Positions 1-8,488 of a stretch of 64,000 nt of DNA are shown here, one piece after another. The position numbers and the translations under genes are program-made. The notes under the pieces were generated by a model. That model had not been told where the DNA came from and made no database searches. It worked only from the letters and a program-made list of their open reading frames with translations. Numbering within the stretch: the stretch's first letter is position 1; every line of letters begins with the position of its first letter. The stretch comes from Microcoleus sp. FACHB-831 (lineage in GTDB: Bacteria; Cyanobacteriota; Cyanobacteriia; Cyanobacteriales; FACHB-T130), in contig NZ_JACJON010000025.1 of assembly GCF_014695585.1 (NCBI RefSeq), positions 1 through 64,000 of the forward strand, given 5' to 3'.

Positions 1-443
1 TTGCTAGGATATGCTGCGCGTCATTTGCTCACAAGGTGCTGATTCTTCTACAAATTTCAGCTTAAGCCTTGTGAGTTTTCTTACAACAGCCCCCCACTTT
101 TAAAACATCCTCTTAGGGGAAGTGTTAGGAAGGAGCGGTAGAGAGGTTCACAAATCCTTTAAAATTGCTATAAAATTATTTTAAAGCAGCACACAGACTT
201 TAGGGATGTAGTTAAACTAAAGCACCTGGTAGACGTAAATTGCGTTTTTAGGATGGAAATAGAAGATTATAAAGGGGGAGTTATTACTTAACATCAGTTA
301 ACGCCCCATAGACAAAAGCAACAAGTTACGTTTAATTAGGCGCGTCTGATTGTAAAAAAAATGTTACTTTCTTGAGCGAGACAGAAAAGTTTAAAGATAG
401 GCTGGGTGTTTGATTTAATAATTAGGGTAGAGATCAACTTCCT
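1..443. other. Gene-free upstream stretch
   Basis: No convincing coding region is seen here. It holds a terminator-like hairpin near the left edge (listed separately) and then an A/T-rich leader before the first gene. A promoter for the gene at 444 probably lies in the last 100 bases, but I cannot pick a clear -35/-10 pair. Confidence 0.5.
28..79 (+). terminator. Hairpin, probable terminator of a gene left of the window
   Basis: The arms CTCACAAGG (28-36) and CCTTGTGAG (67-75) are perfectly complementary. A nested GCTGA/TCAGC pair lies inside the loop, and TTTTC follows. The T-run is short, so this is a moderate call. It would end a plus-strand gene outside the window. Confidence 0.4.
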
Positions 444-1910
444 ATGCGCTACTTATTCCTAATTTTGGTGTCTTTATTACCAGCGTTGCTCGGACAGCAG
501 GTTATAGCAGCGCCGTCGTCTCAAAAACCAATTGTGGCGAGGCAAAGTTCTTTCAAGTTAGCCCAAACAAACGATTTCTGGCAGCAAAGCAGGGAAATCG
601 TGCAGCAACAGATAAATTTAATTGAGCGTATAGAAAGAGCGATCGCAGGGCCAGATTTAAATAGAGCGCTAGCTACGCGATCGCAGCTTACCTTCCACCA
701 AGGCATTGTTGAAGACTTTCTCAGAAGTCAATACTCCAATCCTGCTGTCTTGTGTTCTCCCAGCGGCGCGAACAGGTCGGATTTGAGCGTTGAGCAAAAA
801 CAGGTTTACTGCTATCTTTATGCTTCTATTGGTCAACTCCAGCCGCTGCGATCGCTCCTGGAAGCGCGTTCAGTAACACTTGGAGATCTTGCGGGAGTAG
901 ACCCTATTGTTCCAGATGATGGAAGGTTAGACTACAGCAAGCCGATAACGCCTCCTTGGGCTAACGCTCCGAATTTGCCTGCACCAGAACCGGGAGTAAT
1001 TGGTAAGCCAGCGAAGAAGCTGCTAGCTAATTACGATCCGCCAATCCAACCCGCGATCGCGCCTCCGGTACAAGGAACGGTGGCGATACAAGCTGCAAGA
1101 CAGCTTTTGGCTCGTGCGATCGCCGCCTTTCCTCCAACTTTCAGGTTTACCGATCCAACCGAAACCGTCAAAGAAGTCGAGCGCCTGACGTACAATGCAT
1201 ATCCTCTAGAAGCTGAATTCTATGCTAAGTTTCTGGCGGTACCCAATACGGGCATTTCCCTTATATTGCCAGCAGAGGCTTACAATCCAGATCCCAATAA
1301 GCTGAGAAATCGATTAGCACCTACGCTAGCACAGCGTAATCCCTACACCCTCTTGCACCAACGCCAAAATAAACTTAGCCCCCGCTTAGCTGTGCGTTCA
1401 GAGAAGGGTAATTTCCGCCTTGCTCAGCCGGGATTGGATTACGGGTTTATGGTAGATGTGGGCGATGTACCTTTAGAAAAGCTAGATTCTACGCTGAAGC
1501 AAGCCAGAAGACTTTCGCCACAAATGCGACAGTTATTCCTCACTTATAGCCCTCCCAATCGGATAAAAGCGTTGCAAGAACACGGACGAAGCTTTTATAG
1601 CGGTTCGCTGGCTAACTATCCCCCGAATCAGTTAGGCTACTCGCAAGCACCAGCCGTGTTGAACCATACATATGTGGTGCGATTAGTGCAGTTCAAATTG
1701 CCGGAAGTTCTTTTAAATCTTCAGCCAGTTGCTAGACGCGATCGCCGCAAAATTGACGAACTAATTCAAACATCTAGCAGCGATGTACTTGTAGCTTTCC
1801 GTCCAGTTCACCGCCGCACTGATGGCACTTATACTATTTTGTGGCGATTCTTGGGCGAGTTCCCAGATCCGCAAGTTAAAGACATTGAAGATTACCTCAA
1901 TTTAGACTAA
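444..1910 (+). CDS. Secreted protein of unknown function
   Basis: A 488-residue protein starting at ATG 444. The N-terminus is a classical signal peptide: a short basic start, a hydrophobic run (LFLILVSLLPALLG), and an AxA-type cleavage site near residue 23. The protein is therefore expected in the periplasm or outside the cell. The remainder is globular and charged, with a proline-rich linker around residues 165-210. I recognise no catalytic motif and do not know the family. It looks like a cyanobacteria-restricted hypothetical. It is monocistronic and converges with the pentapeptide gene on the other strand, with a strong hairpin between them. Confidence 0.8.
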   Translation: MRYLFLILVSLLPALLGQQVIAAPSSQKPIVARQSSFKLAQTNDFWQQSREIVQQQINLIERIERAIAGPDLNRALATRSQLTFHQGIVEDFLRSQYSNPAVLCSPSGANRSDLSVEQKQVYCYLYASIGQLQPLRSLLEARSVTLGDLAGVDPIVPDDGRLDYSKPITPPWANAPNLPAPEPGVIGKPAKKLLANYDPPIQPAIAPPVQGTVAIQAARQLLARAIAAFPPTFRFTDPTETVKEVERLTYNAYPLEAEFYAKFLAVPNTGISLILPAEAYNPDPNKLRNRLAPTLAQRNPYTLLHQRQNKLSPRLAVRSEKGNFRLAQPGLDYGFMVDVGDVPLEKLDSTLKQARRLSPQMRQLFLTYSPPNRIKALQEHGRSFYSGSLANYPPNQLGYSQAPAVLNHTYVVRLVQFKLPEVLLNLQPVARRDRRKIDELIQTSSSDVLVAFRPVHRRTDGTYTILWRFLGEFPDPQVKDIEDYLNLD

Positions 1911-1953
1911 TATCATTGCTCATCAATCTCTGAATTTTTACCTAACTGTTTCA

Positions 1954-1984
1954 GATACCCGACTTATCTAAGAAGTCGGGTATC
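1954..1984. terminator. Bidirectional terminator-like hairpin
   Basis: Perfect 12-bp arms GATACCCGACTT and AAGTCGGGTATC with a 7-nt loop, lying between two convergent genes. The same CCCGACTT core is found in the hairpin after aspS (3186-3210), so it is also a dispersed hairpin type. There is no T-run, so termination is inferred from position and stem strength. Confidence 0.5.
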
Positions 1985-2005
1985 TCGCAGGTTGCGTCTT
2001 ACATC

Positions 2006-2698
2006 TTAGGGCAGTTTTGCACCCGTAAGTTTTGCATCCTTTATTTGAACGTTGCTCATATTAGCCGCGCTCAAATCTGCATAGTTCAAATTGGCACTTG
2101 TCAGGTTAGCATCACTTAAGTTTGCACCCGTTAGATCGGCGCTTGGCAACTTAGCACCCGTCAAGTTAGTTTTGCTGAGGTTGACATTAGTTAGATTAGC
2201 ACCTGTCAAGTTAGCACCTTTCAGGTTAGCACCGCTCAAATCGGCATTTTTGAGATCGGTATATGCTAAGTTAGCACCCCTTAAATCGGCATTTTTTAGG
2301 TCTTTTCCCTTAAGATTTGTATTCCACAGGGTTGCGCCTGGGAGATTTTTTTCAGGTGATTCTGGTGGTTTAAATGTTCTGGGTGCAGGCTGGGTAAATT
2401 GCCACAAACCACCCAAACTCAGTATCGCCGCCGCGCTAATAATAAATACTTGGGGTAATTTGATGTTATCTTTTTTTGCAGGCCGAAGTTGTAGTTGCGC
2501 GATCGCCTGCTGGATATATTTTGGCGGAATTGATGTATTTGCACCCGCTTGGTGCAACGATTCAAGAGAATATTCTTTATTTTCTCTAACGTATAACCAA
2601 GCAGCCAGCTTTAAAACTTTTGGGGGAATTTTTAGACGAATTCGACGTTTTGCGTGGTTCGGGTGTAGGTGATTTGAGTCAGCAAGATGTGAGTTCAT
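2006..2698 (-). CDS. Membrane-anchored pentapeptide-repeat protein
   Basis: A 230-residue protein. The basic N-terminal half (about residues 20-80) may be a small winged-helix-like domain. One transmembrane helix follows near residues 85-100 (VFIISAAAILSLGGLW), and then about 20 pentapeptide repeats of the A(D/N)LxG type run to the C-terminus. Such repeats fold into a right-handed quadrilateral beta-helix; the function is not known in most cyanobacterial cases. The reading frame stays open upstream to a TTG at 2752, but that extension crosses a perfect 8-bp hairpin (2741-2760). I therefore chose the ATG at 2698. Confidence 0.75.
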   Translation of the reverse strand: MNSHLADSNHLHPNHAKRRIRLKIPPKVLKLAAWLYVRENKEYSLESLHQAGANTSIPPKYIQQAIAQLQLRPAKKDNIKLPQVFIISAAAILSLGGLWQFTQPAPRTFKPPESPEKNLPGATLWNTNLKGKDLKNADLRGANLAYTDLKNADLSGANLKGANLTGANLTNVNLSKTNLTGAKLPSADLTGANLSDANLTSANLNYADLSAANMSNVQIKDAKLTGAKLP

Positions 2699-2740
2699 AG
2701 CATCACCAGAACGACTGCATTTGGGATTTGAATGAATCAA

Positions 2741-2760
2741 AGCACTCGCCAACGAGTGCT
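2741..2760. repeat. Perfect hairpin upstream of the pentapeptide gene
   Basis: AGCACTCG, then CCAA, then CGAGTGCT: 8-bp perfect arms with a 4-nt loop. It lies in the probable 5' leader of the minus-strand gene ending at 2698. It could be a transcript hairpin or an operator. Confidence 0.45.
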
Positions 2761-3111
2761 TTGTATTAAATTTCCCAAATTTGTTTTATTAACACTTCTA
2801 TATTAAAATTTGTGACGCGATCGCACCTCTTCCGCTGGTATGCATCGATACTTACCCAACGGATGAGTTTACTAGGGATGCGCCCTATTCTTGTAGGGGG
2901 AGGGAGGCGATCGCATCTCGCTTGCAACTCCCATCCTCTATCAAACTATTCATCTGTGAATTAGCCGGAATTTATTTTTTAATCTCATAAGAAGAGACTG
3001 TTGGCACTCCCCCATGATTATCAACCATCAACTGCGCCACTTTGTTGGCCATTTATAATAAAATTTTTTATCTATTAGTTATACATATTCTCGCGCCTTT
3101 TGCGAAGCTTT

Positions 3112-3140
3112 AAACCGCATTCGCTTCGGCGGTTTTTTTT
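3112..3140 (+). terminator. Intrinsic terminator on the plus strand without an upstream gene
   Basis: AAACCGC and GCGGTTT arms flank a 10-nt loop, followed by T8. No plus-strand gene precedes it nearby. An alternative stem, CGAAGC (3103-3108) with GCTTCG (3123-3128), overlaps and would exclude the terminator stem. Confidence 0.5.
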
Positions 3141-3185
3141 AGTATAGCAATCCTATTTGAGTTGTGAGATGCTAAGGGTTCAGAT

Positions 3186-3210
3186 CCCCGACTTCTCCAA
3201 GAAGTCGGGG
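3186..3210 (-). terminator. Hairpin downstream of aspS
   Basis: CCCCGACTTC and GAAGTCGGGG form 10-bp perfect arms around TCCAA, 27 bases beyond the aspS stop codon. It probably ends the aspS transcript, although no clear T-run follows on the minus strand. Confidence 0.5.
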
Positions 3211-3237
3211 AGCTAGCAGGAACGTTCAAACTGATAA

Positions 3238-5049
3238 TCAATTTGTAGCTTTATCAGCAGATTTCGGCTTATAAGTTGAAGCAACTTGCAACTCTTTCAA
3301 CTGCTTTCCATCCACACCAGAAGGCGCATCGGTTAACAAACACCGCGCCTGCTGCGTCTTCGGAAATGCAATTACATCGCGAATTGACTCTTCACCAGCT
3401 AACAGCATCACCAATCGATCTAAGCCGTAGGCAATTCCCCCATGCGGCGGCGTGCCATATTCAAATGCTTCTAATAAAAACCCAAACTTGCTATTAGCTT
3501 GCTCTTTAGTTAAACCAATAGCTTCAAATACCTGCTCCTGAACTTCTCGCTGGTAAATACGGCGACTACCACCGCCTACTTCTGTACCGTTCCAAACTAA
3601 ATCGTAAGCTTGCGCTCTTGCAGTTTTTAGGTCGCTTAAATCGTCAGGATGAGGAGCAGTAAACGGGTGGTGCAATGCCTCTAATCGCTTCTCTTCAGCA
3701 TTCCACTCAAACATCGGGAAGTCTACCACCCACAACAAGTTAATCTTGTTTTGGTCAATCAAGCCCAATTCGCGACCAATAACTTGCCGCAATCTGTCTA
3801 AAGTTTTATTGACAGTGTTAGTATCTCCGGCACCAAATAGCAAAAGATGGCCTGCTTTTGCACCAGTTCGACTGAGCAATTCTTGCTTTTGCTCTTCGGT
3901 CAAGTTGTCTTTAATTGCGCCAATGGTGTCGATTTCTCCATTATCGCGCACGCGGATGTAAGCTAAACCTTTTGCACCTGCTTCGCTGGCTTCTTTGAAC
4001 AAGTCGCCACTAGAACCGGGTTTAATTCGCACGTTGGAGATAGCATCGTTACCGCCGGGAATTGGTAGCACTTTGACAACGCCGCCAGATGCAACAGCGC
4101 CAGAAAATACTTTAAACCCGGAGTCTTTCATCAAGTCGGAAACGTTGACAAGTTCCAAGCCAAAGCGTGTGTCTGGTTTATCGCATCCGTAACGTTCCAT
4201 CGCTTCAGCGTAAGCCATACGCGGGAAGGGACGCGGGATGTCTAAGCCTTTAATAGCCTTAAAGATATGACTAACTAAACCTTCATTTAGTTGGATGATA
4301 TCTTCTTGGGACATGAAGCTCATTTCCATGTCCAACTGGGTGAATTCTGGTTGTCTGTCGGCTCTTAAATCTTCATCGCGGAAACAACGAGCAATCTGAT
4401 AGTATCTGTCAAAGCCGGATACCATCAGCAGTTGCTTAAATAGCTGCGGAGACTGCGGTAATGCATACCACTCGCTAGGATTGACGCGGCTGGGTACGAG
4501 GTAATCGCGTGCGCCTTCGGGAGTAGACTTGGTGAGAATAGGCGTTTCTATTTCAATGAAGTTTTGCTCGTCTTCCAAGTAGCGGCGCATAGCTTTAACT
4601 ACTTGGTGGCGGAGTTGCAGGTTGCGAGTCATGCGATCGCGCCGCAAGTCCAAATAGCGATACTTCAGCCGCAAGTCTTCGCGCACGGATTCTGTATCTC
4701 CCGCGCCAACCTGGAAAGGCATCTGCTTGTGTACCTGATTTAGCAGTTCAATCCGATCGGCGTAAATTTCAATCTCGCCAGTGGGGATGCGGGGATTGAG
4801 TGAGTCTTCGGGACGCTTGCTAACTCTACCTGTAATTCTGAGGACGTATTCGTTCCGCTGCTTCGCCGCCTCTTCGTAGGAATCAGGCGTGCGTGCTGGG
4901 TCGCTGATAATTTGGACAATTCCGGTGCGATCGCGTAAATCTAAAAATATCACACCCCCGTGATCGCGGCGACGGTCTACCCATCCACATAGGGTGACTG
5001 TCTCTCCAATATTTTCCGCTCTAATTTCGCCGCAATAATGGGTTCGCAT
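3238..5049 (-). CDS. aspS: Aspartyl-tRNA synthetase (probably non-discriminating)
   Basis: Charges tRNA(Asp) with aspartate in the cytoplasm. Domain order is the bacterial type: an OB-fold anticodon-binding domain (about residues 1-105), the class II core with motif 2 ([18 protein letters not shown]), a GAD insertion domain (about 285-420), and motif 3 ([15 protein letters not shown]). About 603 residues, normal for bacteria. I chose ATG 5049 (MRTHYCGE) because the nine upstream in-frame residues do not match the family start. The RRRDHGG segment carries His at residue 30. E. coli's discriminating enzyme has Leu there, while His is typical of non-discriminating enzymes that also charge tRNA(Asn). 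That fits the gatB gene later in the window. Confidence 0.97.
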   Translation of the reverse strand: MRTHYCGEIRAENIGETVTLCGWVDRRRDHGGVIFLDLRDRTGIVQIISDPARTPDSYEEAAKQRNEYVLRITGRVSKRPEDSLNPRIPTGEIEIYADRIELLNQVHKQMPFQVGAGDTESVREDLRLKYRYLDLRRDRMTRNLQLRHQVVKAMRRYLEDEQNFIEIETPILTKSTPEGARDYLVPSRVNPSEWYALPQSPQLFKQLLMVSGFDRYYQIARCFRDEDLRADRQPEFTQLDMEMSFMSQEDIIQLNEGLVSHIFKAIKGLDIPRPFPRMAYAEAMERYGCDKPDTRFGLELVNVSDLMKDSGFKVFSGAVASGGVVKVLPIPGGNDAISNVRIKPGSSGDLFKEASEAGAKGLAYIRVRDNGEIDTIGAIKDNLTEEQKQELLSRTGAKAGHLLLFGAGDTNTVNKTLDRLRQVIGRELGLIDQNKINLLWVVDFPMFEWNAEEKRLEALHHPFTAPHPDDLSDLKTARAQAYDLVWNGTEVGGGSRRIYQREVQEQVFEAIGLTKEQANSKFGFLLEAFEYGTPPHGGIAYGLDRLVMLLAGEESIRDVIAFPKTQQARCLLTDAPSGVDGKQLKELQVASTYKPKSADKATN

Positions 5050-5162
5050 AGTTGCCAATCGGGATGCCTGCTGCAAAACTGGGATTCTTAACGTAACAAA
5101 ATGTGAAAGCTTTGCCCATTATCCAGCATTCCTGGCAATTCTGTTGCATTCAAATGACTAAA

Positions 5163-5185
5163 GCTCAACCAACTGTCGGTTGAGC
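5163..5185 (-). terminator. Hairpin after the acidic protein gene
   Basis: GCTCAACC and GGTTGAGC 8-bp arms, loop AACTGTC. On the minus strand a short T-rich tract follows. It separates the 5224-5598 gene from aspS. Confidence 0.45.
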
Positions 5186-5223
5186 GCTACCATCGTTATT
5201 CTGTTTTAAAAAGCGTTTCCGGC

Positions 5224-5598
5224 TTAATTCCCCGGTTTGCCCAGTTCTATAGCTCTTTTCACTAGATCGTCGCTATCGAGGCTCGGCTGTTTTGACGCTT
5301 GGGGATTAACGTCCGCAGCCATTTGACGGTAATCGTCCGGGCTGTTCTTTGCTTCCGGTGAAGATTTCATCTCTGTTGCATCGCTCACTTTGAAGTCAGG
5401 TGCAGTAGCTGCTTCTGCGGCTTTCGCGCCTTCTTCTGTGGTATCTATGGCACTAACGCTAAACGCCTTTGATGCTTCGTAGTCACCAGCTACGTCGATT
5501 TCTGGCGTATCCTCGTTCCCCGCGAGCATACTTTCCGCAGCCAGTTGAGCGTCCTGAGTTGTAGCTTGGTTTGGATCTGGTTTCAATTCTTCAGTCAT
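5224..5598 (-). CDS. Small acidic, disordered protein of unknown function
   Basis: A 124-residue protein rich in Asp, Glu, Ala and Ser, with no hydrophobic core, signal peptide or cysteine. Most of it is likely intrinsically disordered. Only the C-terminal segment (SDDLVKRAIELGK) looks helical and conserved. AGGAGT-like Shine-Dalgarno sequence (AGGAGTTACTT) stands just before the ATG at 5598. It is divergent from the helical carotenoid protein gene, with about 220 bp between the starts. I do not recognise the family. Confidence 0.7.
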   Translation of the reverse strand: MTEELKPDPNQATTQDAQLAAESMLAGNEDTPEIDVAGDYEASKAFSVSAIDTTEEGAKAAEAATAPDFKVSDATEMKSSPEAKNSPDDYRQMAADVNPQASKQPSLDSDDLVKRAIELGKPGN

Positions 5599-5822
5599 AA
5601 GTAACTCCTATTTATCTAGACTTTTTTTATCTGCAATCTAGATTTTAAGGGAGCGATCCCCCTTCCTTTTACCCTCTTGGGATAGATTTTCCTGGCATCT
5701 TTGTGCAAACCCTAAGCTGCCCTTTATTAGTATTTTAAATCTCTCTCTTGGAGGGCGATTTCAACTGGCAAAGTTTGATATCCATTATCTGGAACTAATT
5801 AAATCACTTTTGGGCAAAATTT

Positions 5823-6353
5823 ATGGTTTCAGACCAAAACAGCATAAAATCGCAAGCACTCTCAGACGAAACGTTAAAAGTGGTTAATGCTTTTGAAGCA
5901 TTAAACACTGATGATAAATTGGCATGGTTTTATTATGTTTATGAAAAAATGGGAGACTCAATCACCCCAGCAGCGCCAAACGCTGCCGATCCGGAGCTGA
6001 CTCCCAAACTATTAGGAGACTATTATGAATTGGATGACCAACGCCAGTTGGCAATCATGCGAGAAATCGTGAACCGCGAGGACACAGAATATTCCCGCGC
6101 CTACGGGGCATTGAAAGAGAATAATCAGTTAATGGTCTGGTACGCTTGGGCGAGAGGTATGGGAGATACGGTCGTGGGTATGCCCGCAGATTACCAAGCG
6201 AGCAAGCCCATTAACGATTTGATGAGCCTAATTGAAGGCTTAGACTTCCAGGGGCAAATGTCGATGTTCCGTACAATAGTCAGCAAGATGGGTCACACCG
6301 ACGTTAAGCCTATTCCCACCCAAGCTGAAACCGGGAAGACATCTAGCCTGTAG
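5823..6353 (+). CDS. Helical carotenoid protein (stand-alone OCP N-terminal domain)
   Basis: A 176-residue homologue of the all-helical N-terminal domain of the orange carotenoid protein. It retains family landmarks: the VYEKMG...AAPNA segment, which matches YLEMG...AAPGA in OCP, and the MVWYAWARGMG helix with the Trp/Tyr that line the carotenoid tunnel. The C-terminal NTF2-like regulatory domain of OCP is absent, so this is an HCP. Such proteins bind a keto-carotenoid and variously quench singlet oxygen or phycobilisome energy; which clade this belongs to cannot be told by eye. No C-terminal-domain homologue or carotenoid ketolase is seen in the window. It is followed by a strong terminator, so it is monocistronic. 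Confidence 0.88.
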   Translation: MVSDQNSIKSQALSDETLKVVNAFEALNTDDKLAWFYYVYEKMGDSITPAAPNAADPELTPKLLGDYYELDDQRQLAIMREIVNREDTEYSRAYGALKENNQLMVWYAWARGMGDTVVGMPADYQASKPINDLMSLIEGLDFQGQMSMFRTIVSKMGHTDVKPIPTQAETGKTSSL

Positions 6354-6399
6354 ATAAATTAGCTAGACGCATCTTACCTTAAAAGGTGAAATTCTTAAG

Positions 6400-6434
6400 A
6401 AGAGTGTTTTTCCCTTAGCGGAACACTCTTTTTT
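6400..6434 (+). terminator. Intrinsic terminator of the HCP gene
   Basis: AAGAGTGTT and AACACTCTT form a 9-bp perfect stem, directly followed by a run of T. Confidence 0.8.
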
Positions 6435-6651
6435 ATTTGGTTTCAAAGTGCGATCGCCATATTACTGCGCTGGCTAAAGTTACACGCTGATTGCTTTGCC
6501 TAGAGCGATGGTGCAAGCATCTAGTTATAATGTCTAAGAAGTAAAAAATCTACTTAACACTTTAACCCCAGCTTCATAGTGCGTGAGTTTAAGTTATCCT
6601 GCCTATTGCTAAACTTCTACTTAAAAAAGTTACCAATTTAGGAACGCCATC

Positions 6652-7023
6652 GTGCCAATCAATACAGCCAAACTTCAAAGCATTTTGCAAAATTTTGTTA
6701 CTTCTGCGAGTGATGTTCAGGGTGTAGCCCTCGTCTCGCCTGACGGATTATCTTTAGCTGCAACTTTACCGGGCGAAATGGATGAAGAACGAGTTGCTGC
6801 AATGTCTGCTGCTATGCTGTCTTTAGGCGAACGCATTGGCAGCGAGTTGTCGAGGGGAACGATAGACCGCATCTATGTTGAAGGCGATAAAGGCTTCGGC
6901 ATTTTGACTTCGTGCGGCGAAGAGGCGGTATTTTTGGTGTTAGCGAGCAAGGCTGCTAAACAGGGTGTGCTGATGCTAGAAATTAAGCGCGTGCTTCCAG
7001 AACTGAAGACGCTTTTAACTTAA
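6652..7023 (+). CDS. Roadblock/LC7 domain protein (MglB-like)
   Basis: A 123-residue single-domain Roadblock protein beginning at GTG 6652. The family pattern is clear: an N-terminal helix (LQSILQNFVTSA), a VQGVALVSPDGLSLA strand-turn-strand, the AAMSAAMLSLGERI helix, and a C-terminal VLMLEIKR helix. Roadblock proteins such as MglB dimerise and act as GTPase-activating or scaffold partners of small Ras-like GTPases. The next gene is such a GTPase, 196 bp downstream, so the two probably work together. In filamentous cyanobacteria such pairs could serve polarity or motility, but that is inference. Confidence 0.85.
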   Translation: MPINTAKLQSILQNFVTSASDVQGVALVSPDGLSLAATLPGEMDEERVAAMSAAMLSLGERIGSELSRGTIDRIYVEGDKGFGILTSCGEEAVFLVLASKAAKQGVLMLEIKRVLPELKTLLT

Positions 7024-7219
7024 AAAGTCGGTAAGCCAAAATAGCGCGATCGCGTTCCAAAAGCTCTAATCATCACTAATTGTTCGTTTGAAAAAGGGTT
7101 TCTTTTTACAAGCTACACATCGTCGGAATAATAATGCCTGATATCTTAGTTTAGGTAATGAAAGTACTACCTCTTTGCCCCCTATCAAGGGAAACAAAAA
7201 TCATTATGAATCCTGAATC

Positions 7220-7783
7220 ATGAGGTTTTCTCAGGGACAAAACCTGCGGCAAATTATCCCCGTTGTCGTAACAGGTACAGTAGGCGCTGGTAAATCTAGT
7301 TTTATTCGCTCGGTCAGCGACATCGCCCCTGTCGATACAGATCGTAAAGCTACAGACGAAACAGCTTTGATGAAGAAAAAAACAACTGTAGCTATGGACT
7401 TTGGACGCTTGCATTTAGGCAATAAGATATCAGTCCATCTTTACGGTACTCCAGGCCAGTCTCGCTTTGATTTTATGTGGGATATTTTGATTCGCAGGGC
7501 GGCTGCTTATATATTATTGGTAGATGCCCATCGCCCCAGCGATTTTCGCTATGCTCGTAAAATTTTATCTTTTATGAAACAGCGGGTAAATATTCCTTTG
7601 ATAATTGGTTTAACTCATACTGATTGTAAGGGGGCTTGGTCTAAGGATAATGTGGCGATCGCATTGGGTTTTGTTGATGAGAAAAGACGCCCCCCAATTG
7701 TTATTCTCAATCCCACGCAGCGACAATCGGTAGTTCAGTTGTTAACTATATTAGTGCAACAAGTTTTGCAAAGAACAAGATAA
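7220..7783 (+). CDS. Small Ras-like GTPase (MglA/COG2229 type)
   Basis: A 187-residue P-loop GTPase. G1 is GTVGAGKSS (residues 19-27). Switch I has a KKKTTVAMDFG segment with a candidate G2 Thr. G3 is GTPGQ (76-80), with Gln at the catalytic position. G4 is THTD (132-135) rather than NKxD, which is unusual but keeps the Asp that reads guanine. No lipidation or membrane segment is seen. It follows the Roadblock gene and precedes a pentapeptide gene on the same strand. Probable role: a switch controlled by its Roadblock partner. Confidence 0.85.
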   Translation: MRFSQGQNLRQIIPVVVTGTVGAGKSSFIRSVSDIAPVDTDRKATDETALMKKKTTVAMDFGRLHLGNKISVHLYGTPGQSRFDFMWDILIRRAAAYILLVDAHRPSDFRYARKILSFMKQRVNIPLIIGLTHTDCKGAWSKDNVAIALGFVDEKRRPPIVILNPTQRQSVVQLLTILVQQVLQRTR

Positions 7784-7894
7784 TTTGAAGTGGAAACTTT
7801 AACCTCGCCCCCTGCCCCTGTCTCTTGGAAATTTCCTGTAAGGAGAGGGCTACCGATTAGGATTGGATATGTTAGTTGATGTGGAAAATAAATT

Positions 7895-8401
7895 ATGGAA
7901 GATGGAAGAAAATATCTCAATCGTCGAAAGTTGCTGAAGAGATACGCAGCTGGCGAGAGAGACTTTGCTGGGATTAGAATCAGTTCGTCCGGACTGGATG
8001 GAGAAGATTTGCGGGAAATTGATTTGAGCGGAGCCGATTTGATAGGTGTTAATTTGAGCGGCGTTAACCTGAGCTATGCCAACTTGAGTAGAGCCAAAAT
8101 GCTTTGTGTTAACCTCACTAATGCCAATCTCAGTTATGCCAATTTGCGAGGAGTTGACTTGAGCGGTGCTGATTGCATAGGGACTGACTTCTCCAATGCC
8201 AGTTTGAATGATGCTATCTTGACGGCTGCTATATTTGATGGGGCTAACCTCTACAGGGCAGCGATTGGTGGTACTGCCAAATTCATAAAAACTGACTTGA
8301 GGGGAGCTAAAAATTTCCCCCCCCTCGGAGAAGGTGTTTTCGTGTATCAAACCTTTAGAGAAGATGGAAGTTTCTTCGAAGGACCTGCTTGGATTGAGTG
8401 A
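7895..8401 (+). CDS. Pentapeptide-repeat protein
   Basis: A 168-residue protein. A short N-terminal LLKRYAAGERDFAG motif is followed by about 20 pentapeptides of the A(N/D)LSG type to residue about 130, then a non-repetitive tail. The same N-terminal motif opens the pentapeptide protein at 59280, so both belong to one cyanobacterial subfamily. It has no signal peptide and is predicted cytoplasmic. It lies 111 bp after the GTPase on the same strand and may be co-transcribed. Function unknown. Confidence 0.8.
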   Translation: MEDGRKYLNRRKLLKRYAAGERDFAGIRISSSGLDGEDLREIDLSGADLIGVNLSGVNLSYANLSRAKMLCVNLTNANLSYANLRGVDLSGADCIGTDFSNASLNDAILTAAIFDGANLYRAAIGGTAKFIKTDLRGAKNFPPLGEGVFVYQTFREDGSFFEGPAWIE

Positions 8402-8423
8402 GGTGTTTTTAAACTTATAGTAT

Positions 8424-8452
8424 TAAAAAAAAAGGGCTTAGTAAAAAGCCCC
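8424..8452 (-). terminator. Intrinsic terminator of the ABC exporter operon
   Basis: On the minus strand, GGGCTT and AAGCCC arms around a 6-nt loop are followed by nine T (plus-strand A-run 8425-8433). It lies just after the ATPase stop codon. Confidence 0.75.
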
Positions 8453-8488
8453 TAAACTTATGAAAGCTACTAAAAGATTGGTTAGAAA

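Larger units (their letters stand above)
2761..3237. other. Gene-free stretch between pentapeptide gene and aspS
   Basis: No ORF is supported. The stretch contains HIP1 octamers, a TATAAT box at 3054-3059, a terminator-like hairpin with eight T on the plus strand (3112-3140) and the aspS-proximal hairpin (3186-3210). The TATAAT and terminator together could delimit a plus-strand transcript of roughly 75 nt. This is weak because no good -35 is seen. Confidence 0.4.

Noticed and set aside
2091-2672. 193-residue plus-strand frame rich in LAPVRL repeats
   Set aside because: It is the reverse reading of the pentapeptide gene, which gives pseudo-repeats.
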